Assembly (NCBI GenBank): GCA_946481095.1
Contig: CAMLML010000013.1
Location: forward strand, 1 to 64,000
From: an uncultured Cellvibrio sp.
GTDB taxonomy: Bacteria > Pseudomonadota > Gammaproteobacteria > Pseudomonadales > Cellvibrionaceae
Direction: 5' to 3'
Length of the DNA stretch: 64,000 nucleotides
Shown here piece by piece: positions 26,366 through 34,939 of this stretch; positions within the stretch are counted from its first letter, which is position 1, and every line of letters starts with the position of its first letter. Made by a program: the position numbers and the translations under genes. The notes beneath the pieces are model-generated. The model saw nothing but the letters and a program-made list of their open reading frames with translations, was not told the origin of the DNA and did not search any database.

Positions 26366-27409
26366 TTAATTCCTTCGTTGATTCCAGATCGCTGTTTTTT
26401 TAATGGCTTGTGTTAATGATGTGTATTCACGCAAACCCAATGTCAGTGCACGTTCAACTGATGGGATATAACGCTCGGCAATTTGTCCGGGTTTTGCTTG
26501 TTGTTTGATAATTAAATCCAGTTTGCCATCACACAATGTTTTGATGACCGTTTCCGCAATTTGTGCAATTTGCAATGCATTATCTGATCCCACATTGTAG
26601 GGTTTGTTATCACCGGCCAATAAAATTTTGATCAACCAAACCACCAGATCAGCTGCATATAAATAAGAGCGATAGGGTGTGCCATCGCCACCAATCACCA
26701 CTGTTTTCTGATTGATGCAATCACCAATAAAATTGGCGATTGCAAATTGTGCATCCAGTGCCATGTAAGGCCCAACGAACGCAAAACATCGCGCAATTTT
26801 GGTGTCGATTCCGTGTTCCTTGTTGTAGACATGTGTTATCCATTCGGAATAACGTTTTCCTAAACCGTAAGCCGATTTGGGTTGTGTTAAATCAGGGCTA
26901 CCTGAAAAATCTTCACCAAAAAATTCAAGCTCCTGTGGTTGCCTGCCGTAAACAGCGCCTGAACTTAATAACAAAAATTGTTTACATCCACTGCGTTTTG
27001 CCAGTGCCAATACCTGATCTGTTCCCTGCTGAATAGCGGCATAGACTTTTGCTTGATCCTGATCCGGTTTCACGACATCGGTTGCTGCATGAATAATAAA
27101 ATCAAATTGTCCCTGGATAGATTCCAGATCACACATATCGCCCTTGATCAGGGTCAACATAGGATTAGATGCAAGATGCGGCGCTTTGGCGATAAATGCT
27201 TCAGGATTGCGACTGATTGTCGTGATGCGTAAATTCAAATCCAGTTGGCGATTCACATACCGCAGCGCTTCCAATAACCAACAACCCACAAAACCCGTAC
27301 CACCGGTTAAGAACAGGGATTTATTTTTAAAAGCAGACCATTCATCAAGCGAAAGCTTCGCTTGAATCATGGCAAGGTCATCGATATCAACAGGGATAGC
27401 GGACATCAT
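26366..27409 (-). CDS. NAD-dependent epimerase/dehydratase (extended SDR)
   Basis: About 347-aa nucleotide-sugar SDR. The Rossmann motif TGGTGFVG lies near residue 35 and the catalytic Tyr-Lys in YGLGKRY near 185, with a preceding SSGAVYG serine. Such enzymes epimerise, dehydrate or reduce nucleotide sugars. Because the operon supplies a 4-keto-3,6-dideoxy sugar and a C2-transferring enzyme, I infer a ketone reduction on the branched product, the role that YerF plays for yersiniose. The first ATG (27409) is taken as start; no ribosome site is clear, and coupling from rfbH 14 bp away is likely. Confidence 0.82.
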   Translation of the reverse strand: MMSAIPVDIDDLAMIQAKLSLDEWSAFKNKSLFLTGGTGFVGCWLLEALRYVNRQLDLNLRITTISRNPEAFIAKAPHLASNPMLTLIKGDMCDLESIQGQFDFIIHAATDVVKPDQDQAKVYAAIQQGTDQVLALAKRSGCKQFLLLSSGAVYGRQPQELEFFGEDFSGSPDLTQPKSAYGLGKRYSEWITHVYNKEHGIDTKIARCFAFVGPYMALDAQFAIANFIGDCINQKTVVIGGDGTPYRSYLYAADLVVWLIKILLAGDNKPYNVGSDNALQIAQIAETVIKTLCDGKLDLIIKQQAKPGQIAERYIPSVERALTLGLREYTSLTQAIKKTAIWNQRRN

Positions 27410-27423
27410 ATTATTCAACGGAA

Positions 27424-28740
27424 TTAAAAACCAACACCAAAAAACTCTTCAATTTTTTGTGCAACAAAATCGAAATGCTCTTCATTTAATGCTGGATAGT
27501 TACCCAACCAGAGCGTGTTATTCATGGTGATATCGGTATTGGTCAGATCACCCACGACACGGTACTGAACATCTTTGAAATAAGGCTGGCGAGTTAAATT
27601 ACCGGCAAACAATAATCGGGTACCGATTTTGTTTTGATCCAGGAACTTGGTGAAATCCACACGGTTAACACCGGCAGAAGATTTCAATGTGATCGGAAAT
27701 CCGAACCAGGAGGGTTCGCTGTTGGGTGTGGCTTCGGCAACATCAATAAAGTCGCGTACATTAGCTAATTTACTTTTCAGTAATTCGAAATTCTTTTTGC
27801 GCGCCGTAATAAATTCCGGTGCACGATCCAATTGTGCCAAACCGCAAGCGGCTTGCATGTCGGTAATTTTTAAATTGTAACCAATGTGTGAATACACATA
27901 TTTGTGATCGTAACCCGCTGGCAGTGAACCAAATTGTTGTCCAAATCGATTGCCACAGGTGTTGTCGCAACCAGGAGCACAATAACAATCTCGTCCCCAG
28001 TCGCGGAAAGATTCAGCGATCATGCGCAATTGTGGATTGTTGGTGAACACCGCACCGCCTTCACCCATGGTGATGTGATGCGCGGGATAGAAACTGAGTG
28101 TGGCTATATCGCCGAATGTACCCACTAATTGCCCGTTGTATTTTGCACCCAATGCATCACAACAGTCTTCCACCAACCACAAATTATATTTTTCGCACAA
28201 TGCTTTGATTTTTCCCAAATTAAATGGATTACCTAAAGTGTGCGCCAACATAATCGCTTTGGTTTTGGGTGTAATGGCCGCTTCAATTAAATCGGCGTTC
28301 ACATTATGTGTTTTTAAATCCACATCCACAAAAACAGGAATCGCACCGAACTGCACAATCGGATTCACCGTAGTCGGGAAACCCGCTGCAACACCAATCA
28401 CTTCATCACCACGTTTAATCGCACGATCACCCAATTTAGGTGAAGTTAATGTATTAAAGGCAACCAGATTGGCAGAAGAGCCCGAGTTGACGGTAATTAA
28501 AAATTTAACACCTAAAAATTCGGCTAATTTTTTTTCAAATTCAGTGTTGAATCGTCCTGTGGTTAACCAGCAGTCGAGCGAAGCTTCAACCATTAATTGC
28601 ATTTCACGTGCGCCCACGACTTTTCCTGAAGGCGGAATAACACTTTCGCCTGGAACAAAGGGTTTTTTCACGCCCGTTACTTCAGCATATTTTGCAACCA
28701 GCGCAGCGATTTCTTGACGAATTTGATCAGCAGAAGACAT
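27424..28740 (-). CDS. rfbH: CDP-4-keto-6-deoxy-D-glucose 3-dehydrase
   Basis: About 438-aa PMP-dependent, iron-sulfur enzyme (also called DdhC or E1) that removes the C3 hydroxyl of CDP-4-keto-6-deoxyglucose, working with the reductase encoded at 30868. The decisive sign is His in place of the aminotransferase lysine in [12 protein letters not shown]. The cysteine group [12 protein letters not shown], which holds the [2Fe-2S] cluster, is also complete. The ATG at 28740 gives the normal N-terminus; the frame upstream is hydrophobic and unlike the family. A palindromic MITE-like element separates it from rfbG. Confidence 0.96.
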   Translation of the reverse strand: MSSADQIRQEIAALVAKYAEVTGVKKPFVPGESVIPPSGKVVGAREMQLMVEASLDCWLTTGRFNTEFEKKLAEFLGVKFLITVNSGSSANLVAFNTLTSPKLGDRAIKRGDEVIGVAAGFPTTVNPIVQFGAIPVFVDVDLKTHNVNADLIEAAITPKTKAIMLAHTLGNPFNLGKIKALCEKYNLWLVEDCCDALGAKYNGQLVGTFGDIATLSFYPAHHITMGEGGAVFTNNPQLRMIAESFRDWGRDCYCAPGCDNTCGNRFGQQFGSLPAGYDHKYVYSHIGYNLKITDMQAACGLAQLDRAPEFITARKKNFELLKSKLANVRDFIDVAEATPNSEPSWFGFPITLKSSAGVNRVDFTKFLDQNKIGTRLLFAGNLTRQPYFKDVQYRVVGDLTNTDITMNNTLWLGNYPALNEEHFDFVAQKIEEFFGVGF

Positions 28741-28796
28741 GTTGTACCTATTTGTAAAAATAAAATTGTGAAAATTAAAAAATATTAATTCAATGA

Positions 28797-28943
28797 GAGA
28801 CCTTTGCACAAATCATATTTATCCAGGCTCGTCATCCCTGCGAAGGCAGGGATCCATTTACTCGATAAGGCCACTGGATTCCTGCCTTCGCAGGAATGAC
28901 GAAAAACTTATTTTGAAAAAAATATTTATCTCGCAAAGGTCTC
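28797..28943. mobile_element. MITE-like element with terminal inverted repeats
   Basis: A 147-bp piece bounded by perfect 11-bp inverted ends, GAGACCTTTGC and GCAAAGGTCTC. Inside lie two hairpins, 28834-28853 (GAAG loop) and 28878-28897 (CTTC loop), themselves mirror copies within a longer inverted repeat. It has no coding capacity. The ends resemble those of IS5-type elements, from memory. I see no clean target duplication. It is inserted in the operon between rfbG and rfbH. Confidence 0.65.
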
Positions 28944-28950
28944 AATAAAA

Positions 28951-30033
28951 TCAAATTGATTCTGCATTAATCGAATCAGTAAATGCAGCAATCTCATCAA
29001 AACAGTAAGTATCCATTACTTCACCCGCAAGCCAGGCTTTGTGCCAGGCGATTATTTTCTCCAGCGTATTTTCCAATCGCCATGAGGGTGTCCAATCCAA
29101 TTTCGCATTGGCTTTGGAAATATCCAGCTTGAGATAAGTGGCCTCGTGTGGATGATTGCCTGAATCCAGATTCCAGGATGCACCTGCTCCCCACAAATTC
29201 ACCATACGATCCAGAATCCATTCTACCGGTTGTACGTCATCATCTTTTGGACCAAAGTTCCAACCTTCCGCAAAACCGGAACCTTTTTCATAAAGCGCTT
29301 GGGCCAGCATCAAATATCCACTTAAAGGTTCCAATACATGTTGCCAGGGGCGAGTCGCTTTGGGATTGCGAATCACCACCGGTTTGGATTTTTCAAACGC
29401 ACGCAAAATATCCGGAATCAAACGATCAGCCGCCCAATCACCGCCACCAATCACATTACCAGCTCTGGCAGATGCCAGAAATGGACCACTGGTCGAATTA
29501 AAAAATGAGCGTTGATAGGCAGAAGTCACTAATTCAGCACAGCCTTTACTATTACTGTAAGGATCATGCCCTCCCATAGGTTCGTTTTCACGATATCCCC
29601 AGAGCCATTCATTATTTTCGTAACATTTATCAGTCGTGATATTCACAATCGATTTAAGGCGGGAACATTTTCTGGCCGCTTCAAAAACGCTGACTGTACC
29701 CATCACATTGGTGGAATAGGTTTCAACCGGATCAACATAAGAAAAACGCACCAATGGCTGTGCTGCCATGTGAATCACAATATCCGGATTAAAATTTTTC
29801 ATGGAGCTGGCAAGTTTTTCCATATCGCGGATATCGCCGATTTCACTGTCGATGTGCGTTGCAATTTTTGCAGCATCAAACAGTGACGGATGAGTCGGCG
29901 CCGCCAATGCATAACCTTTGACTTCGGCGCCCAATTGCTTCAGCCACAAACTGAGCCAACCACCTTTGAAACCTGTATGCCCGGTTACAAAAACTTTTTT
30001 ATTTTTCCAAAAAGTGGAATCAATTTTTAACAC
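28951..30033 (-). CDS. rfbG: CDP-glucose 4,6-dehydratase
   Basis: About 360-aa SDR that converts CDP-glucose to CDP-4-keto-6-deoxyglucose, the second step toward CDP-3,6-dideoxy sugars. Visible are the NAD-binding VTGHTGFKGGWLS at the N-terminus, a THR-like TTDKCYEN segment, the catalytic Tyr-Lys in YSNSKGCAE, and RAGNVIGGGDW, all characteristic of the DdhB group. The GTG at 30033 has GGAG upstream and gives the typical N-terminus; a TTG at 30045 is less likely. It lies 24 bp after rfbF. Confidence 0.95.
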   Translation of the reverse strand: MLKIDSTFWKNKKVFVTGHTGFKGGWLSLWLKQLGAEVKGYALAAPTHPSLFDAAKIATHIDSEIGDIRDMEKLASSMKNFNPDIVIHMAAQPLVRFSYVDPVETYSTNVMGTVSVFEAARKCSRLKSIVNITTDKCYENNEWLWGYRENEPMGGHDPYSNSKGCAELVTSAYQRSFFNSTSGPFLASARAGNVIGGGDWAADRLIPDILRAFEKSKPVVIRNPKATRPWQHVLEPLSGYLMLAQALYEKGSGFAEGWNFGPKDDDVQPVEWILDRMVNLWGAGASWNLDSGNHPHEATYLKLDISKANAKLDWTPSWRLENTLEKIIAWHKAWLAGEVMDTYCFDEIAAFTDSINAESI

Positions 30034-30057
30034 GATGCTCTCCAATATTTGAAGACT

Positions 30058-30831
30058 TTATGGCCAGGTTTTCCATGGCGCTTTTCCTTCACCCCACAAT
30101 TCTTCCAGATATACCTTGTCGCGCAGGGTATCCATTGGTTGCCAGAAACCATCATGATGGTAAGCCATCAAATCACCCTGCTCAGCCAATTTCATTAATG
30201 GATATTGTTCCCACACGGTTTGATCATTTTCGATGAAATCGATAACTTTCGGCGACAACACAAAAAATCCACCGTTGATCACAGCACCATCACCACGTGG
30301 CTTTTCTTTAAAACTATTCACCTGATTTCCTTTCAACTCAATCGAACCAAAACGTCCGGGTGGATAAGTGGATGTGAGTGTTGCCAATTTTCCATGTTCC
30401 ATATGGAATTTAACGGTTTCCGCTATATTCACATCACTCACGCCGTCACCGTAAGTTAAACAAAAGGCTTTTTCATCTTTGACATAATCGCGAATACGTT
30501 TGATCCGGCCGCCGGTCATGGAAGTATCACCCGTATCCACCAATGTCACCTTCCAGGGTTCGGCGCGCTGATTATGTACGTGCATCTGGTTGGCGGACAT
30601 ATCAAAAGTGATATCCGACATATGCAAAAAATAATTCGCAAAATATTCTTTAATCACATATCCCTTGTAACCGCAACAAATAATGAATTCATGAATGCCA
30701 TGGTGAGAATACATTTTCATGATGTGCCACAAAATCGGTTTACCGCCAATTTCCACCATGGGTTTTGGACGAACGGAAGTTTCTTCGCTGAGACGGGTAC
30801 CTAACCCGCCCGCCAAAATTACTGCTTTCAT
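30058..30831 (-). CDS. rfbF: Glucose-1-phosphate cytidylyltransferase
   Basis: 257-aa nucleotidyltransferase making CDP-glucose from CTP and glucose 1-phosphate, the first step of the CDP-dideoxyhexose route. The signature [12 protein letters not shown] and the [17 protein letters not shown] segment distinguish it from the dTDP (RfbA) enzymes. The [10 protein letters not shown] metal site and the FKEKPRGDG segment are present. AGGAG precedes the ATG. It follows the reductase gene by 36 bp. Confidence 0.96.
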   Translation of the reverse strand: MKAVILAGGLGTRLSEETSVRPKPMVEIGGKPILWHIMKMYSHHGIHEFIICCGYKGYVIKEYFANYFLHMSDITFDMSANQMHVHNQRAEPWKVTLVDTGDTSMTGGRIKRIRDYVKDEKAFCLTYGDGVSDVNIAETVKFHMEHGKLATLTSTYPPGRFGSIELKGNQVNSFKEKPRGDGAVINGGFFVLSPKVIDFIENDQTVWEQYPLMKLAEQGDLMAYHHDGFWQPMDTLRDKVYLEELWGEGKAPWKTWP

Positions 30832-30867
30832 TGTGGCTCCTGTTTTTATATAAAAAGTAAAATAAAG

Positions 30868-31854
30868 TTATGAACTGACAAATGCATCCGATAAAAAATT
30901 ACGCGCTCCCAGACCTTTGGTTGCAAATAAACGGTTAGCCGAATCAATCATCTGTGGAGAACCGCAAGCATAGACAACACAATCCTGCATTTGCGGATGC
31001 GCATTTATCACCTGATCCTGTACATAGCCGCGCAAACCCGACCACGATTCATCCGCACGACTCAAAACCGGAAAAAAATCAAACGCAATATTATTTGCCT
31101 GTGGCTGCCAATAAATATCATCCTGTGTACGTCCACCCCAATAAATTGACAAGCGTTTTCCAGCAAGCAATTCCGGTTTTTGATCCAGATATTCCAACAA
31201 GGATTTAATCGGTGCCATACCGGTTCCTGTTGCCAAAAAAATCAATTGCGATTGTGGTTTATCGCGCAAACAAAATGTCCCGTGTGGCCCTTCAATACGC
31301 AGCAAGTCATTGGTTTTGGCGTTTTCAAACCAATAGCGACTCATTTTTCCATTTTCGACTTTACGAATGTGTAATTCGATTTTGCCACCCTGCACAAAAT
31401 AATTGGCTATCGAATAACTGCGGCGCAAATTATCCGGCCCTATCACATCAATGTATTGACCGGATATTATTTTCAACGAATTATTCGGGGGTAATCGCAA
31501 CACAACGCGAATCACATCCTTTGATAACAACTCTGTCGAATCAATACGGGCAGGCAGGGTCAATCGCTGTAACCCTGCCAAATCACCCAGATCTTCAATA
31601 TCCAATGATGTGTCTGCGGTCACCTGACGACAACAGGTTAGTATGTAACCCGCGGCTTGTTGTGCGGAGTCCAATGCGGTTTCAGCCTGTTTGATCAGGG
31701 TAGAACCGCCCAACACCTGCGCTTTGCAAACCCCGCATTTACCCGTGCGACAACTGTGCTCGAGCATCAACCCGGCGGCCATGGCTGCATCCAGAATAGT
31801 CTCATCCGGCTTGCAGGAGAACTGACGGCTATTAGCAAGGACAACCTGATACAT
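30868..31854 (-). CDS. ddhD: CDP-6-deoxy-delta-3,4-glucoseen reductase
   Basis: 328-aa iron-sulfur flavoprotein (DdhD/AscD/E3) that passes electrons from NAD(P)H through FAD and a plant-type [2Fe-2S] cluster to RfbH for C3 deoxygenation. The N-terminal ferredoxin domain holds HSCRTGKCGVC and a later TCC. The FAD-binding RRSYSIAN and the NAD-binding ATGTGMAPIKSLLE follow. It sits next to rfbF in the same operon, as expected. Together with RfbF, RfbG and RfbH the path to CDP-4-keto-3,6-dideoxyglucose is complete. Confidence 0.93.
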   Translation of the reverse strand: MYQVVLANSRQFSCKPDETILDAAMAAGLMLEHSCRTGKCGVCKAQVLGGSTLIKQAETALDSAQQAAGYILTCCRQVTADTSLDIEDLGDLAGLQRLTLPARIDSTELLSKDVIRVVLRLPPNNSLKIISGQYIDVIGPDNLRRSYSIANYFVQGGKIELHIRKVENGKMSRYWFENAKTNDLLRIEGPHGTFCLRDKPQSQLIFLATGTGMAPIKSLLEYLDQKPELLAGKRLSIYWGGRTQDDIYWQPQANNIAFDFFPVLSRADESWSGLRGYVQDQVINAHPQMQDCVVYACGSPQMIDSANRLFATKGLGARNFLSDAFVSS

Positions 31855-31876
31855 ACAAACAACAACTCAAACAGAA

Positions 31877-32809
31877 TTAAAAATTAATACGCTCTTCTTC
31901 AACTACCAACGGGCGTTTTTTGGCGTAGGTATGAACCGATCCCAGATATTCCCCCAGAATGCCCACAAAAAACAATTGTACCGACGAAAAAAAGAAAATG
32001 CCGATGACAACAGGTGCAAGCCCAAGAGAAAACGAATTCCAGAAAATCAACTTCAAAATAAAATAAATAAAGGCAGCAAACAAACTCAGGACTGAAATCA
32101 AAAAACCCATCATGGTCGCGATCCGCAATGGCACCAATGAATGGGAAATAATTCCCAACATGCCAATATCGTAAAGTGTAAAAAAATTATTCTTGGTAAT
32201 ACCGCGTACACGAATCGGTTGATCGTAGGGAATTTTACAAATTTTCAAACCAATCTCTGCAACCAGACCACGGAAATAGGGATAGGGATCCTCAATCTTT
32301 CGCAAGTGATCGATAACCTCCCGATCATACAAACCAAAACCTGTAAAATTATCAATCAATTCAATATTGGAAAGACGATTCACTGTCTTGTAATACAACT
32401 TGCGGATATTAAACATCAGCGATGATTCTTCACTGGTTTTTTTAGTACCTACAACCGTTTTAAATCCTTCTTCCCATTTGCCGATAAAGGTTGGCAGCAT
32501 GGAAGCCGGATCCTGAAGATCAGCGACAAACAATACCACAGCATCACCTTGTGCCTGTAATAATGCATGATAGGGAGATTTGATGTGCCCAAAGTTGCGG
32601 GCATTTAAAATCACCTTGATTCGCTTATCACCGGACGCCATTTCACGCAACAGGGACGCCGTGCTATCAGTAGACGCATTATCAATAAAAATATGCTCGT
32701 AATCGTATTGACCTTTATATTGATCAAACACTTCCCGAATCACCCGCGCGCACTCTTGAACATTATCTTCTTCGTTATAACACGGGGTGACAACACTGAT
32801 TAATTTCAT
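31877..32809 (-). CDS. Polyprenyl-phosphate glycosyltransferase (GtrB/DPMS-like)
   Basis: 310-aa family 2 glycosyltransferase. The GT-A domain covers about 1-230: VVTPCYNEEDNV, the nucleotide-binding DNASTDST, and the metal-binding region VADLQDP. Two C-terminal helices (about 235-260 and 270-295) match the GtrB/ArnC group. These load a sugar from a nucleotide donor onto undecaprenyl phosphate at the inner face. It overlaps functionally with the GtrA gene 3 bp away, and lies ahead of the CDP-sugar genes, so the CDP-sugar made here is the likely donor. Confidence 0.88.
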   Translation of the reverse strand: MKLISVVTPCYNEEDNVQECARVIREVFDQYKGQYDYEHIFIDNASTDSTASLLREMASGDKRIKVILNARNFGHIKSPYHALLQAQGDAVVLFVADLQDPASMLPTFIGKWEEGFKTVVGTKKTSEESSLMFNIRKLYYKTVNRLSNIELIDNFTGFGLYDREVIDHLRKIEDPYPYFRGLVAEIGLKICKIPYDQPIRVRGITKNNFFTLYDIGMLGIISHSLVPLRIATMMGFLISVLSLFAAFIYFILKLIFWNSFSLGLAPVVIGIFFFSSVQLFFVGILGEYLGSVHTYAKKRPLVVEEERINF

Positions 32810-32812
32810 GAT

Positions 32813-33172
32813 TTACCTGTTAAAAACCCAATATTTATTGAATATAAATGAAGCGGCCGCTGATGGTATTATCGCCAAACCCCCGCCAACATAAGCGTTT
32901 GTTCCCAGCCAAATAAACAACTTGATGAGAAACAAATTAATAAAGTACACCAGTACATACACCAGCACGAATTTAAAGAACAACGTGTATTTAAAATGGT
33001 TAAATACCAGTTTTCCTATGGAGTGAAAATTAAACATAATTCCACACAGTGTGGATATTACGAGAGCAATGTCGTAAGACAACCCAAGATAAATCATCAA
33101 GGCGTAAACTGAATAACCAAATAAAGTATTAATTACGCCGACTACAACAAATTTTTTAATTTGAATATGCAC
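32813..33172 (-). CDS. GtrA-family membrane protein
   Basis: 119 aa, four hydrophobic helices, GtrA/DPMS-flippase family: FVVVGVINTLFGY at the start and the terminal FIFNKYWVFNR are hallmarks. Family members are thought to help flip polyprenyl-phosphate sugars to the periplasm. The frame starts at GTG (33172) with a weak GAG site. It is the first gene of the polysaccharide operon, directly before its glycosyltransferase, the gtrA-gtrB order seen in O-antigen-modifying clusters. Confidence 0.88.
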   Translation of the reverse strand: MHIQIKKFVVVGVINTLFGYSVYALMIYLGLSYDIALVISTLCGIMFNFHSIGKLVFNHFKYTLFFKFVLVYVLVYFINLFLIKLFIWLGTNAYVGGGLAIIPSAAASFIFNKYWVFNR

Positions 33173-33840
33173 AGGAACTCAACTTTATTACCAGGTGCGG
33201 GCACCTTTATTTTTTTATTGTTTCTCGCTGGCCGACCAGAATCATTACAAGTAACTTTGTGACCATGAGCCAGCTCTTTGACCCCAACCCTGTAACGCCA
33301 TGCCGGGCGCGCGGGATGATACAACCCACTGTACAGCTTGTACATTAGCACAGCGAAACATCCCATGTATTTATGAATCAGGTTGCAAAATTGATCTTTG
33401 CCCCTAGACCTTTAATGAATGAAACAGACACTTCCGGTGTAACTTTTTTTCACACTCATCAGCAAACAGAATCACCCCAATTCAATTTTGCGAGGCGGAT
33501 CAAAATTGACAAGCCTGATTGTTGCTCTTTGCTTGCGCCCTCTTGTGTCAATTGGCAACATCCTTTAGTCTTCCGGCCGCATATTGAGAATAGTGAAACC
33601 CCGTACCTAACCCACTTTTTCAGGTCATCATTCCAACAACATTAATTGGATGATGCAGGAATTGCAGGGAATAAGTCTTGCTGGAATTGGCGCAAAAGAC
33701 CGAATTTGATGCAGATGTTAATAAAGCAATGATGTAAAATTGCAGGTTTCTCACATACCACAGCTCAATCCCGGTTTAATGTTGAATCGCTCAAGTGATG
33801 TTTTGTTTATTCGGCTCAAAATTCGGAATCAATTTATAAA
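33173..33840. other. Long divergent intergenic region of the polysaccharide island
   Basis: 668 bp between divergent operons, with no convincing gene. Features seen: a GGTGC/GCACC hairpin next to the GtrA start (about 33194-33205), an interrupted palindrome TGTAC..GTACA near 33332-33346, and a GC-rich block (33280-33320) unlike the AT-rich surroundings. Short open frames here lack ribosome sites and family resemblance. I looked for a JUMPstart/ops element and found no convincing match. Confidence 0.4.
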
Positions 33841-34566
33841 ATGCCAAAAATAATTATTATAATTCCCGCTTACAACGAAAAAGAAAATATACGTAATGTG
33901 ATTCTCTCCCTTAAAGAGAAACGCCCCGACGTTGATTGTGTTGTTATCAATGATGCATCTACCGATAGTACCCAAAAAGAAGCAGAGTCTACCGGACAAG
34001 CTTACGTTATACAGCTACCTGCCAATCTGGGTATTGGTGGTGCTGTGCAAACCGGATTCAAATTTGCTGTCGAAAACAACTATGATTACGCTGTTCAATT
34101 TGATGGTGACGGCCAACACTTGCCGGAAGAACTGGAAAAAATACTTTCACCTGTTATGCAAGGCGAATGTGATGCTTGCATAGGTTCCCGTTTTCTGGAT
34201 GACACAGAGGAAGGGTTCAAATCGTCAATCTCCCGGCGATTTGGTATTCGTTTCTTCAAACACCTGAACAAATTTCTGATCAATCAATCCATATCTGATA
34301 GCACTTCAGGTTTTAGAGCCTACAACAAAAAAACCATTACTTTTCTAGCTCGATATTATCCTACCGACTATCCCGAACCTGAAACCATAGTGTTGTTGGG
34401 TAAAAATAATTTTATCATCAAGGAAGCTTCCGTATTGATGCAGGAACGGCAAGGCGGGCAGTCATCCATCTCCGGATTCAAACCTATTTACTACATGATT
34501 AAAGTAAGCCTGGCGATGTTAATGGCTGCTATCAGAAAAAAAATAGACAGAGAAACTTATGAATAA
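33841..34566 (+). CDS. Family 2 glycosyltransferase
   Basis: 241-aa soluble GT-A glycosyltransferase of the DPM1-like type without terminal helices. IIIPAYNEKENI begins the fold, NDASTDST and QFDGDGQH (the DxD metal site) follow, and SDSTSGFRAYN marks the acceptor side. It probably makes a polyprenyl-phosphate sugar. Its 3' end overlaps the DUF2304 gene by 8 bp. The GT2-DUF2304 pair is a recurrent couple in surface polysaccharide loci, the small partner providing membrane attachment. Confidence 0.88.
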   Translation: MPKIIIIIPAYNEKENIRNVILSLKEKRPDVDCVVINDASTDSTQKEAESTGQAYVIQLPANLGIGGAVQTGFKFAVENNYDYAVQFDGDGQHLPEELEKILSPVMQGECDACIGSRFLDDTEEGFKSSISRRFGIRFFKHLNKFLINQSISDSTSGFRAYNKKTITFLARYYPTDYPEPETIVLLGKNNFIIKEASVLMQERQGGQSSISGFKPIYYMIKVSLAMLMAAIRKKIDRETYE

Positions 34567-34939
34567 CCTCTTAACATTTTTTACAGATAACCGACTGTCA
34601 ATACTGGCAATTGCGGGTAGCTTGACGGTGTTATTTTTCATTTTAAAATTAATCAAAATGAAAAAATTGAAAGAAGAATATTCATTATTATGGATTTCCT
34701 TTTCAATTATTTTTCTGGTGTTATCCATATTCCGACCACTGCTGGAACTATTTGCCGATCTTCTTGGAATATTCTATGCGCCTTCTGCGCTGTTATTGGT
34801 GTTTGTTCTGGCTCACTTTTTTATTTTGATTCAATTTTCAATTGTCATCTCAAAACTCTCTGAAAGTAATAAAAATCTGACGCAAGAAATTGGTCTGATG
34901 AAAGCTAAATTAAAGAATATTCAGGAACGCAGTGAATGA
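34559..34939 (+). CDS. DUF2304 membrane protein
   Basis: 126 aa with three hydrophobic helices and a C-terminal coiled stretch (SKLSESNKNLTQEIGLMK). The EEYSLLWISFSIIFL and IFYAPSALLLVFVLAHFF segments are typical of DUF2304. These occur directly behind DPM1-like glycosyltransferases and may anchor or assist them. Overlaps both neighbours (8 bp before, 4 bp after), so the three genes are one translation-coupled operon. Confidence 0.85.
   Translation: MNNLLTFFTDNRLSILAIAGSLTVLFFILKLIKMKKLKEEYSLLWISFSIIFLVLSIFRPLLELFADLLGIFYAPSALLLVFVLAHFFILIQFSIVISKLSESNKNLTQEIGLMKAKLKNIQERSE

Noticed and set aside
28100..28717. 205-codon plus-strand open frame inside rfbH
   Set aside because: Antisense shadow of a secure, highly conserved gene.
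33142..33366. 74-codon minus-strand frame before the GtrA gene
   Set aside because: It overlaps the GtrA start, has no ribosome site and resembles no family I know; probably chance within the GC-rich block.
33173..33420. Possible JUMPstart/ops antitermination element before the polysaccharide operon
   Set aside because: No GGCGGTAGCGT-like ops core and no matching flanks were found.
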